DNA from: Bacillota bacterium
GTDB taxonomy: Bacteria > Bacillota_E > Symbiobacteriia > JAMDAP01
Reading direction: 5' to 3'
Length of the DNA: 5,412 nt
Assembly: GCA_023484675.1 (NCBI GenBank)
Contig: JAMDAP010000072.1
Span: forward strand, 1 to 5,412
Of the stretch, positions 1-5,351 are shown one piece after another. Positions within the stretch are counted from its first letter, which is position 1. Each line of letters opens with the position of its first letter. The notes below the pieces were generated by a model. The model did no database searches. It was not told the origin of the DNA and worked only from the letters and a program-made list of their open reading frames with translations. The position numbers and the translations under genes were made by a program.

Positions 1-21
1 GAAGGAATTTTCACCAAGGGC

Positions 22-36
22 GAGGAATGTTTCCCC
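22..36 (+). promoter_or_regulatory. Ribosome binding site of the GntR/RCK_C regulator
   Basis: A GAGGA core (22-26) lies 10 bases before the ATG at 37 and supports that start. The other ATG at 27 is in a different frame, falls right behind the purine stretch and yields no recognisable protein. The promoter of this gene must lie before the window, since the first 36 bases contain no convincing -35/-10 pair. Confidence 0.6.
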
Positions 37-663
37 ATGGCTACTCACGAGCGCAGTGCGGGAACCCCGCGATACGAGCAGATCGCCCGCGACCTGGCGG
101 AGCGCATCAGCCGGGGCGACTACAAAGAGGGCGAGAAGGTCTTCGGACGTTCCACCCTGGCAGGTACCTATCAGGTGTCGCCCGAGACTATTCGGCGTGC
201 CATTGCCTTGCTGCACAGCCGCGGCGTTCTGGCGGCCGAAGCCGGGCGTGGCGTAACCATCATCTCGGTGAGCAACGCCCAGAAGTTCCTGGAGGAATTC
301 CGGGCCAAGGAACGCCTGACTGAACTGCAGGACAAGATCAACGAGCTGTTTGAACAGCGGCGCCACCTGGATGCGGAGATCGAATCCACCCTCAGTGAGA
401 TTCTGGCCTATACCAACAAGAGCATCAGCACGGTGCAGAATCTGACCGAGTTGGTGATCCAGCCGGGATCGGCCCTGGTCGGCCAGACCCTGGCCTCGGC
501 GCAGATCCGCATGCGCACGGGAACGACGATCATCGCCGTGGGCAAGGACGGGGAGGACGTGTACTCCCCGGGGTCCGATCTGGTTTTGGCCAGCGGCGAC
601 GTCCTGGTGGCGGTGGGCACCAACGAGGCGAAGGAAAAGCTGAAGGCCCTGGTGGGATCGTAG
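37..663 (+). CDS. GntR-family transcriptional regulator with C-terminal RCK_C (TrkA-C) domain, BusR-like
   Basis: A 208-residue predicted DNA-binding regulator. Residues about 11-78 form a GntR winged helix-turn-helix: PRYEQIARDLAERI, the loop G-[DE]-Y-x-E-G-[DE]-K, then the recognition-helix region with VSPETIRRAIALL and the wing GVLAAEAGRGVTII. Residues about 80-130 are charged and heptad-like (LEEFRAKERLTELQDKINEL), consistent with a dimerising coiled coil. Residues about 134-205 match an RCK_C/TrkA-C domain: LVIQPGSALVGQTLASAQIR, then TTIIAVGKDGE, the P-G-S-D-x-[LV]-x-x-G-D-x-L-x-x-x-G block and a terminal helix. This order and length are those of BusR, the cyclic-di-AMP-responsive repressor of osmolyte uptake in lactic acid bacteria and streptococci. 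The ligand here is therefore plausibly cyclic di-AMP, but that is inference. No potassium or osmolyte transporter is in view, so the target genes are unknown. The gene has its own terminator and is probably transcribed separately from the operon behind it. Confidence 0.88.
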   Translation: MATHERSAGTPRYEQIARDLAERISRGDYKEGEKVFGRSTLAGTYQVSPETIRRAIALLHSRGVLAAEAGRGVTIISVSNAQKFLEEFRAKERLTELQDKINELFEQRRHLDAEIESTLSEILAYTNKSISTVQNLTELVIQPGSALVGQTLASAQIRMRTGTTIIAVGKDGEDVYSPGSDLVLASGDVLVAVGTNEAKEKLKALVGS

Positions 664-668
664 CGAGC

Positions 669-681
669 AGGATTCAATCCT
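669..681. repeat. Short perfect inverted repeat after the regulator stop codon
   Basis: AGGATT-C-AATCCT is a perfect 6+6 inverted repeat around one central base, starting six bases after the TAG. As RNA it could form only a four-pair stem with a five-base loop. It could be a small operator or chance; nothing else in the sequence decides this. Confidence 0.35.
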
Positions 682-700
682 ATGTGAACGGACCTACTCA

Positions 701-726
701 GCCGCCGGCAATGCCGGCGGCTTTAT
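701..726 (+). terminator. Intrinsic terminator of the regulator gene
   Basis: GCCGCCGGC (701-709) and GCCGGCGGC (713-721) form a perfect nine-pair G+C stem around the loop AAT, followed directly by TTTAT. The T tract is short, so termination may be incomplete. The stem strength and the position 38 bases after the stop codon still make a rho-independent terminator the best reading. It separates the regulator from the asnB operon. Confidence 0.75.
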
Positions 727-730
727 CTAT

Positions 731-791
731 GCGCGTCCGGAGGCGCGCGGGTGGGTCCCAGGGCGTGTCGGCCAGCCCCGGGGCGCTGACC
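731..791. repeat. Two G+C-rich inverted repeats in the intergenic region
   Basis: The first repeat, 731-748, pairs GCGCG (731-735) with CGCGC (744-748), extended by one wobble and one C-G pair, with loop CGGA. The second, 770-791, is an imperfect 22-base palindrome (outer pairs GG/CC, then CAGC/GCTG) around a CCCGGGG centre. Neither has a T tract. They lie upstream of the proposed asnB promoter, so they would be in its transcript only if there is read-through or an earlier start. They could be protein-binding sites or REP-like structures. The rest of 722-814 shows no gene. Confidence 0.45.
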
Positions 792-814
792 GCACCGCCC
801 CGTCGAATGCCGTC

Positions 815-840
815 GGCAAGCCCTTCTTGCCTACAGGCAA
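815..840. promoter_or_regulatory. Alternating inverted repeats over the asnB promoter, candidate operator
   Basis: Three related half-sites occur in a row: GGCAAG (815-820), CTTGCC (826-831) and AGGCAA (835-840). GGCAAG and CTTGCC are perfect inverted repeats five bases apart. TTGCCT-AC-AGGCAA (827-840) is a second perfect palindrome that uses the same middle half-site. The second palindrome covers the proposed -35 hexamer and stops just before the -10, the usual place for a repressor site. The regulator is not identified; the upstream GntR-type protein is the nearest candidate but nothing ties it to this site. Confidence 0.5.
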
Positions 841-855
841 CTTATATGATAAAGT
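827..855 (+). promoter_or_regulatory. Probable sigma-70/sigma-A promoter of the asnB operon
   Basis: This is the only A+T-rich patch in the intergenic region. TTGCCT (827-832) is four-of-six to the -35 consensus and lies 17 bases from TAAAGT (850-855, four of six). An alternative -10 is TATGAT (845-850, five of six), but its possible -35, TTCTTG at 824-829, is weak and only 15 bases away. Either choice puts transcription start near 857-862 and gives a short leader of about 35-40 bases, with no room for a riboswitch. Confidence 0.5.
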
Positions 856-880
856 TGGGTTGTCGGTTAGGATTGGAACT

Positions 881-890
881 GGAGGGAGGT
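881..890 (+). promoter_or_regulatory. Strong ribosome binding site that fixes the asnB start
   Basis: GGAGGGAGGT lies six bases before the ATG at 897. It decides the start: the frame is open back to 684, but only 897 has both this site and the obligatory Met-Cys beginning of an N-terminal nucleophile amidotransferase. Confidence 0.85.
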
Positions 891-896
891 TCGCCT

Positions 897-2474
897 ATGT
901 GTGGAATTGCCGGCATTTGGGGCGACGGGGGGCCTGAGGCGGGGCGCCTGGTGCAGGCCATGCTTTGTGCCATGGCTCATCGCGGCCCGGACGGAATTGG
1001 CCTCCAGCGGTTGCCCGGGGGTTGGCTCGGTCACGCCAGGTTGGCCATCGTCGATCTGGCCACGGGCGACCAGCCTCTGCCGGATCGTTCGGGCCGCACC
1101 TGGGCGGTCGTCAACGGAGAGATCTATAACCACCTGTACCTGCGCCACGAATTGGGCGGCTCCCGCTTCCTGACGGGGTCAGACAGCGAGGCGGCTCTGG
1201 TCCAGATAAGCGACGTCGGTCCGGAGGGCTTCTCCCTTCTGGACGGCATGTTCGCCGCCGTTGTGGCAACGCCCGAGAGGCTGATTCTAGGGCGCGACCC
1301 CCTCGGCATTAAACCGCTGTACGTGGGCCGCGACGCAAGAGGCAACTTGCTCTTTGCGTCCGAGGTCGGGGCCCTGTTGCCCTACGTGGAAACGGCGGAG
1401 GAGGTGCCGCCGGGCACCTGGCTGGACAGCGACGGCAACCGGGGGCGTCACAGCAGCCTGCCGGCGGAGGGGCGGGAGCAGGGCTGGCGCCCGCGCCGCT
1501 GGATCACCGACTCGGATCAGGCCGTGGCGGAAGTCGGCGCCCTGCTGGAGCGTGCGGTGGCCAAACGGTTGATGGCCGACGTTCCGGTCGGGGTTTTCCT
1601 GAGCGGCGGGCTGGACTCCAGCCTCATCGCCGCCCTGGCCGTCAAGCAGGCGAAGGGGCAAAGGCTCAAATCCTTCGCCATCGGTCTGTCCGGTTCCGCC
1701 GATCTGGAGCATGCCCGCCTGGCAGCGGAGTATCTGGGCACGGAACATCGCGAGAGGGTGGTCGATCCGGACGAGATCCCCAGGCTGTTGCCCAAGGTGA
1801 TCCGTCACCTGGAATCCTATGACCCTTCGCTGGTGCGCAGCGCCGTGGTTACCTATCTGGTGTCGGAACTCGCGGCACGGCATGTAAAGGTGGTGCTGTC
1901 CGGGGAGGGGGCCGACGAGCTGTTTGCCGGATACCAGTACCTCTCCGGTCTGAAAGAGCCGCCGCGCCTGCAGGCAGAGTTGCTCACCATCACCGCCGGC
2001 CTGCACAACACCAACCTACAGCGCCTGGATCGCATGACCATGGCTCATGGCCTGGAGGGGCGGGTGCCCTTCCTGGACGCGGCCCTGGTCGAGTACGTCC
2101 TGTCCATTGATCCCGGACTCAAGCTGCAATCCCACGGACGGCCCGAAAAGTGGCTTCTGCGCCGGGTGGCAGAGCCCTATCTGCCGGCCTCTGTGGTCTG
2201 GCGCAAGAAGGAAAAGTTCGCGGTGGGCACCGGCGTGGCCCAGCTACTTGAGGCCTACGCTGAAAGGCTTGTTCCCGACCGGCGGCTGGAACGGCACCAG
2301 CCCGCGGGTTCGCCCCTGGCAACACTGGAAACCCCGGAAACCAAGGAAGAATGGCTTTACCAACGGCTGTTTCGCAGGTACTTCAGGCATCCTGCGGCTA
2401 CCGGGCTGGTGGGCCACAGCCACAGCCTGAATCCTGGGCAGTTCACACGCTGGGCAAGGGGGGAGATCGCTTGA
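897..2474 (+). CDS. asnB: Asparagine synthetase, glutamine-hydrolysing (AsnB type)
   Basis: A 525-residue cytosolic enzyme; the family amidates aspartate to asparagine with ATP and glutamine. The N-terminal class-II glutaminase domain (about 2-190) starts MCGIAGI, so Cys2 becomes the catalytic N-terminal nucleophile. It has HRGPDG (28-33), LGHARLAIVD with Arg48, NGEIYN with Asn73 and Glu75, GSDSEA with Asp96, and GRDPLGIKPLY. The synthetase domain (about 205-510) has the PP-loop SGGLDSS (236-242), KSFAIGL, ESYDPSLVR, SGEGADELFAGY with Glu337 in the place of the catalytic base, and the substrate-site block LQRLDRMTMAHGLEGRVPFLD. No key residue is missing. It is slightly shorter than Escherichia coli AsnB (about 554 residues), mainly in loops. 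It leads an operon with an opine dehydrogenase and a B12 mutase-like protein, so the true acceptor acid may be something other than aspartate. The family assignment is firm; the pathway role is not. Confidence 0.93.
   Translation: MCGIAGIWGDGGPEAGRLVQAMLCAMAHRGPDGIGLQRLPGGWLGHARLAIVDLATGDQPLPDRSGRTWAVVNGEIYNHLYLRHELGGSRFLTGSDSEAALVQISDVGPEGFSLLDGMFAAVVATPERLILGRDPLGIKPLYVGRDARGNLLFASEVGALLPYVETAEEVPPGTWLDSDGNRGRHSSLPAEGREQGWRPRRWITDSDQAVAEVGALLERAVAKRLMADVPVGVFLSGGLDSSLIAALAVKQAKGQRLKSFAIGLSGSADLEHARLAAEYLGTEHRERVVDPDEIPRLLPKVIRHLESYDPSLVRSAVVTYLVSELAARHVKVVLSGEGADELFAGYQYLSGLKEPPRLQAELLTITAGLHNTNLQRLDRMTMAHGLEGRVPFLDAALVEYVLSIDPGLKLQSHGRPEKWLLRRVAEPYLPASVVWRKKEKFAVGTGVAQLLEAYAERLVPDRRLERHQPAGSPLATLETPETKEEWLYQRLFRRYFRHPAATGLVGHSHSLNPGQFTRWARGEIA
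2456..2465 (+). promoter_or_regulatory. Ribosome binding site of the opine dehydrogenase, inside the asnB end
   Basis: AAGGGGGGAG sits eight bases before the ATG at 2474, within the last codons of asnB. With the TGATG stop/start overlap it points to translational coupling. It also rejects the longer reading of the frame from 2351, whose extra 41 residues would lie wholly over asnB and resemble nothing. Confidence 0.75.
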
Positions 2475-3622
2475 TGACCGTGGTTCGGCCCCGCTTTCAC
2501 TCGGTTGCAGTTCGGTTCCACCAACACCCGCGCTTCGCGGTGTTGGGGGCAGGGCACGGAGGGCACGCCCTGGCGGGCTATCTTGGCCTTATGGGCTACC
2601 CAGTGCGCCTCTACACCCACACGCCGGCCAAAGCAGAGGCTGTCGCCCGGGCCGGCGGCATCCGCCTGGAAGGCGCCGTGGAGGGCTTCGGCCCCGTGGA
2701 GGTCAGCCTGGACCTGGCAGAGGTTTTGTCGAATGCCGACGTCATTCTGGAGACGCACCCGGCCCACCTGCACCGGGCCGTGGCCCAGGCCTGCGCCCCC
2801 TGGCTCCACGACGGCCAGGTGGTGGTGCTGAACCCCGGCCGCACCGGCGGTGCCCTGGAGTTTTCCCGCACCCTGCAGGAGCAGGGGGCGGCGCCGGTGC
2901 TGGTGGCGGAGTCCCAGACCTTCCTATTCGCCAGCCGCATGCTGGAACCCGGGAGGGCACGGATCTTTGGCGTCAAGAAGAGCGTGCCTCTGGCTGCCCT
3001 GCCCGCCTTGCACACACCGCGGGTGCTGGGTTTGCTCCACCACGCCCTGCCCCAGTTCGTTCCCGCCGTCAGCGTCCTGGAGACGTCGCTGGCCAACATG
3101 GGGAGCATCTTTCACCCCGCCCTGACCCTGCTCAACGCTGGGCGGATCGAGGATACCGGCGGGGACTACGAATTCTACCACGGCGGCGCCACCCCGGGAG
3201 TCGGTCGGGTGCTGGAGCGGCTGGATGCCGAGCGTCTGGCCGTGGCTGCCGCCCTGGACGTGCAAGTGCCGTCGGCGCGGCAGTGGCTGCAGGAGGTTTA
3301 TGGGGCCTCGGGTGACAACTTGCAGGGCGCCATCCAGAACAACCGGGCCTACGCGGGCATCCGTGCTCCCGGTTCCCTCGACCACCGCTACCTGGAGGAG
3401 GACATCCCCGCCAGCCTGGTTCCTCTGGCTTCCCTGGGTCGCCACGTGGGAGTGCAGACGCTGGCCATGGACAGCCTGATCGACCTGGCATCGGTCATCC
3501 ACGGCACCGACTACCGCGCATCGGGGAGAACCGTGGCCAAACTGGGGCTGGATGGGCTCAGCCCGGAGCAGATCCGGCGGCTGGTTATGGAAGGGAGGAC
3601 GGAGAATGAGGCCATTTCCTAG
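2474..3622 (+). CDS. NAD(P)-dependent opine (octopine/nopaline-type) dehydrogenase
   Basis: A 382-residue predicted oxidoreductase of the octopine/nopaline dehydrogenase family. These enzymes reductively join the amino group of an amino acid to a 2-oxo acid, or run the reverse oxidation. Residues about 20-185 are a Rossmann domain: FAVLGAGHGGHALAGYL has the GxGxxG loop (25-30) behind a beta strand, followed later by NADVILETHPAHLH and VVLNPGRTGGALEF. Residues about 195-375 are the all-helical substrate domain, with IFHPALTLLN (His214, the expected catalytic His), YEFYHGGATPGVGRVLE, and HRYLEEDIPASLVPLASLG, whose acidic residues probably include the partner Asp. The last block with the ending TDYRASGRTVAKLGLDGLS is typical of the family. 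A tail of about 20 residues precedes the Rossmann fold; no later ATG exists before residue 40. The gene shares the A of TGATG with asnB and overlaps the next gene by 17 bases. Opine-metallophore enzymes belong to the same superfamily, but no nicotianamine-synthase-like partner is present. The substrate pair is unknown. Confidence 0.87.
   Translation: MTVVRPRFHSVAVRFHQHPRFAVLGAGHGGHALAGYLGLMGYPVRLYTHTPAKAEAVARAGGIRLEGAVEGFGPVEVSLDLAEVLSNADVILETHPAHLHRAVAQACAPWLHDGQVVVLNPGRTGGALEFSRTLQEQGAAPVLVAESQTFLFASRMLEPGRARIFGVKKSVPLAALPALHTPRVLGLLHHALPQFVPAVSVLETSLANMGSIFHPALTLLNAGRIEDTGGDYEFYHGGATPGVGRVLERLDAERLAVAAALDVQVPSARQWLQEVYGASGDNLQGAIQNNRAYAGIRAPGSLDHRYLEEDIPASLVPLASLGRHVGVQTLAMDSLIDLASVIHGTDYRASGRTVAKLGLDGLSPEQIRRLVMEGRTENEAIS
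2521..2546 (+). repeat. Strong hairpin near the 5' end of the opine dehydrogenase gene
   Basis: Eight pairs (CCAACACC, 2521-2528, with GGTGTTGG, 2539-2546), one bulged C at 2529, then three more pairs (GCG/CGC) close a CTT loop. It falls over codons 16-25, about 45 bases after the start codon. It has no proper T tract (GGGGG follows), so it is not a terminator. It may be chance within coding sequence, a translation-slowing structure or an mRNA processing site. Confidence 0.45.
3591..3599 (+). promoter_or_regulatory. Ribosome binding site of the B12 mutase-like gene
   Basis: AAGGGAGGA lies inside the dehydrogenase coding sequence, six bases before the ATG at 3606. It supports this start over the in-frame ATG at 3552, which lacks such a site and would deepen the overlap with the dehydrogenase to 71 bases. 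Confidence 0.7.
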
Positions 3623-5327
3623 CGGGCGGGCCCCGGCGGATGGCAGCGCCGGCCGGCGGCCCCTGGCATTGGGCGGCGCCATCGGCTCCTGCGTGCATGT
3701 GGCAGGGGTGTACAGCTTTTTACGGCTGGCGGAGGAGGCCGGTATGGCCACCCACTTCCTCGGGCCGGCCGTGCCCGTGGCGGAGTTTGCCGACGCCATT
3801 CGCCGCGACGACCCGGAGGTCGTGGCCGTGGGCTACCGGCTGACCCCGGCTTCGGGACGCAAGGTGCTGGCGGAGCTGGCCAGCCTGGTTCGCAGCCAGG
3901 GGCTGGACCGACGCGCGGGCGGGGGCCGGCGACGTTTCCTTTTTGGCGGTACGCCCCCTGTCTGCCGGGAGGCGGAAGCCCTGGGCCTATTCGAGGCCAC
4001 CTTTGATGGGATGGAAGGGCCGGAGAAGGTGCTTCAGGTGCTGCGCGGCGGCCCTGTGGCAGTAGAGGCCGAGCGATGGCCAGATACCCTGGTGGAGCGG
4101 GTCCAGGCCAAGGCGCCCTTCCCCTTGCTGCGCCACCACTTCGGCCTACCCAGCGTGGAGGCGACAGGGCAGGGCGTAGCCAGAATCGCCCAGGCAGAGG
4201 CTCTGGACGTCCTCTCCCTGGGGGTCGACCAAAACGCCCAGGAGTTCTTCTTCCATCCGGAGCGGATGGACCCCCTGCAAGACGGAGCGGGCGGCGTCCC
4301 GGTGCGCAGCCGGCAGGAGCTCGTGGACCTCTACGAGGCGTCGCGCCAGGGAAACTACCCGCTGCTGCGCAGCTACAGCGGTACCAACGACCTGCTGCCG
4401 TGGGCCGCCCTGCTGAGGTTGACAATCCACAACGCCTGGCTGGCCACGCCGTTGTTCTGGTACAGCCTCCTGGACGGGCGGAGCCGGCGGCCCCTGACGG
4501 CCTCCATCCCCGAAGCCCAGGCCGCCTTTGCCTGGCACGGCCGGCGGGGCCTCCCGGTGGAGTGCAACGACGCCCACCACTGGAGCCTGCGCGATGCCCC
4601 CGACGTGGCGGCGGTGGCAGACGCCTACCTGGTGGCCTATAATGCCAAAGCGGCCGGCGTTTCCACCTACGTGTCCCAATTCATGTTCAACACTCCCTCC
4701 GGCACCTCGTTCCGCATGGACCTGGCCAAAATGCTGGCCCAGCGGGAGATGATCGAGGAGCTGGAGGGCGAAGGCTTCACCGTGCTCAGGGAGACTCGGG
4801 CGGGTCTTGCCAGCTTCCCCGTGGAACCAGGACGGGCGCGCGGCCAACTGGCCTCCTCAACCATGCTGCAGATGGCTCTGCAGCCCCACATCGTCCACGT
4901 GGTGGGCTACACCGAGGGCGACCACGCCGCCGGCCCGGAGGAGGTCATTGAGAGCGCCCGCATCGTCCAGGGCGTCGTGAAAAACTGCGTCTTGGACGGC
5001 CTGCCCGACATGACCCGCGACCCGGTGGTGCAGGCCCGCAAGGACGAGGTGAAGCGGGAAGCGCGGCTGCTCCTTGAGGCCATCGCCTCTCTGGGCGGCC
5101 CTGGAGTACAGGACCCGCTGGCCCACGCTCCCACCCTGATCGAGGCGGTACGGCTGGGGCTTTTGGACGCGCCCCACCTGCAGGGCAACTCGCAGGCCGC
5201 TGGCCGGGTGGTGACCCGCATGGTGCGCGGCGCCTGCCTGGCGGTGGACCCCCAGACAGGGGCGCCCTTGCCCGAGACGGAGCGCATCCGGCGGGTGCTG
5301 GAAAAGGCGGGACGGCTGGCCTCATGA
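3606..5327 (+). CDS. Cobalamin-binding domain fused to a glutamate-mutase epsilon-like TIM barrel
   Basis: 573 residues. Residues about 20-148 look like a B12-binding Rossmann domain: a strand LALGGAIGS, then C29-V-H31-V-A-G34 in place of the D-x-H-x-x-G motif, a long helix, VVAVGYRLTP where S-x-L is expected, and FLFGGTPP, the usual G-G turn. His31 is kept as a possible lower ligand to cobalt; the Asp is Cys and the Ser is Tyr. Residues about 170-570 resemble the catalytic chain of methylaspartate (glutamate) mutase: RSYSGTND (256-262) recalls its R-x-G-T-x-D segment, ASSTMLQMALQPHIVHVVGY (417-435) its late barrel strand, and the C-terminal run EAVRLGLLDAP...N...AGRVVTRMVRGA...G.PLPE follows the order of its C-terminal end. 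The comparison is by eye from memory. If right, this would be an adenosylcobalamin-dependent carbon-skeleton mutase in one chain, where classical glutamate mutase has separate sigma and epsilon subunits. Loss of catalysis cannot be excluded. It is the last gene of the operon; a terminator overlaps its end. Confidence 0.75.
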   Translation: MRPFPSGRAPADGSAGRRPLALGGAIGSCVHVAGVYSFLRLAEEAGMATHFLGPAVPVAEFADAIRRDDPEVVAVGYRLTPASGRKVLAELASLVRSQGLDRRAGGGRRRFLFGGTPPVCREAEALGLFEATFDGMEGPEKVLQVLRGGPVAVEAERWPDTLVERVQAKAPFPLLRHHFGLPSVEATGQGVARIAQAEALDVLSLGVDQNAQEFFFHPERMDPLQDGAGGVPVRSRQELVDLYEASRQGNYPLLRSYSGTNDLLPWAALLRLTIHNAWLATPLFWYSLLDGRSRRPLTASIPEAQAAFAWHGRRGLPVECNDAHHWSLRDAPDVAAVADAYLVAYNAKAAGVSTYVSQFMFNTPSGTSFRMDLAKMLAQREMIEELEGEGFTVLRETRAGLASFPVEPGRARGQLASSTMLQMALQPHIVHVVGYTEGDHAAGPEEVIESARIVQGVVKNCVLDGLPDMTRDPVVQARKDEVKREARLLLEAIASLGGPGVQDPLAHAPTLIEAVRLGLLDAPHLQGNSQAAGRVVTRMVRGACLAVDPQTGAPLPETERIRRVLEKAGRLAS

Positions 5328-5351
5328 AGGCTTGCCGCCCCGCCTCTTTTT
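5305..5351 (+). terminator. Intrinsic terminator built across the stop codon of the last operon gene
   Basis: AGGCGGG (5305-5311) pairs with CCCGCCT (5339-5345). After an A/C mismatch CGGC (5313-5316) pairs with GCCG (5334-5337). After a T/T mismatch GGCCT (5318-5322) pairs with AGGCT (5328-5332, one G-T wobble), leaving loop CATGA. That gives 16 pairs with two mismatches, followed by CTTTTT (5346-5351). The TGA stop (5325-5327) lies in the loop, so the last coding bases are also the left arm. It marks the operon end. Confidence 0.8.

Noticed and set aside
684..896. Upstream extension of the asnB frame to an ATG at 684
   Set aside because: The extension runs through the terminator, the hairpins and the promoter, and would bury the Cys that must be the N-terminal nucleophile. 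The start at 897 has a strong ribosome binding site.
664..896. tRNA, small RNA gene, CRISPR array or riboswitch in the intergenic region
   Set aside because: No cloverleaf, no spaced direct repeats and no known riboswitch core were found by eye; the inverted repeats are best read as a terminator plus possible operator sites.
1287..2006. Minus-strand open frame of 239 codons inside asnB
   Set aside because: The plus strand carries all the catalytic motifs of asparagine synthetase over this stretch, and the antisense peptide matches nothing.
2351..2473. Longer start for the opine dehydrogenase at ATG 2351
   Set aside because: It would add 41 residues wholly inside asnB with no similarity to the family; the start at 2474 has a good ribosome binding site and a TGATG coupling.
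2924..3799. Long minus-strand open frame (291 codons) across the dehydrogenase/mutase junction
   Set aside because: It lies antisense to two well-supported genes. Its translation is low-complexity, rich in Gly, Pro, Arg and Gln, with no recognisable domain. Long antisense frames are common in sequence of this G+C content.
3619..4425. Minus-strand open frame of 268 codons inside the mutase-like gene
   Set aside because: Its composition is almost entirely Pro, Gly, Arg and Ala, typical of a shadow of a G+C-rich gene, and it has no family signature.
4146..4847. Minus-strand open frame of 233 codons inside the mutase-like gene
   Set aside because: It is antisense shadow sequence; the plus strand here encodes the conserved barrel region.
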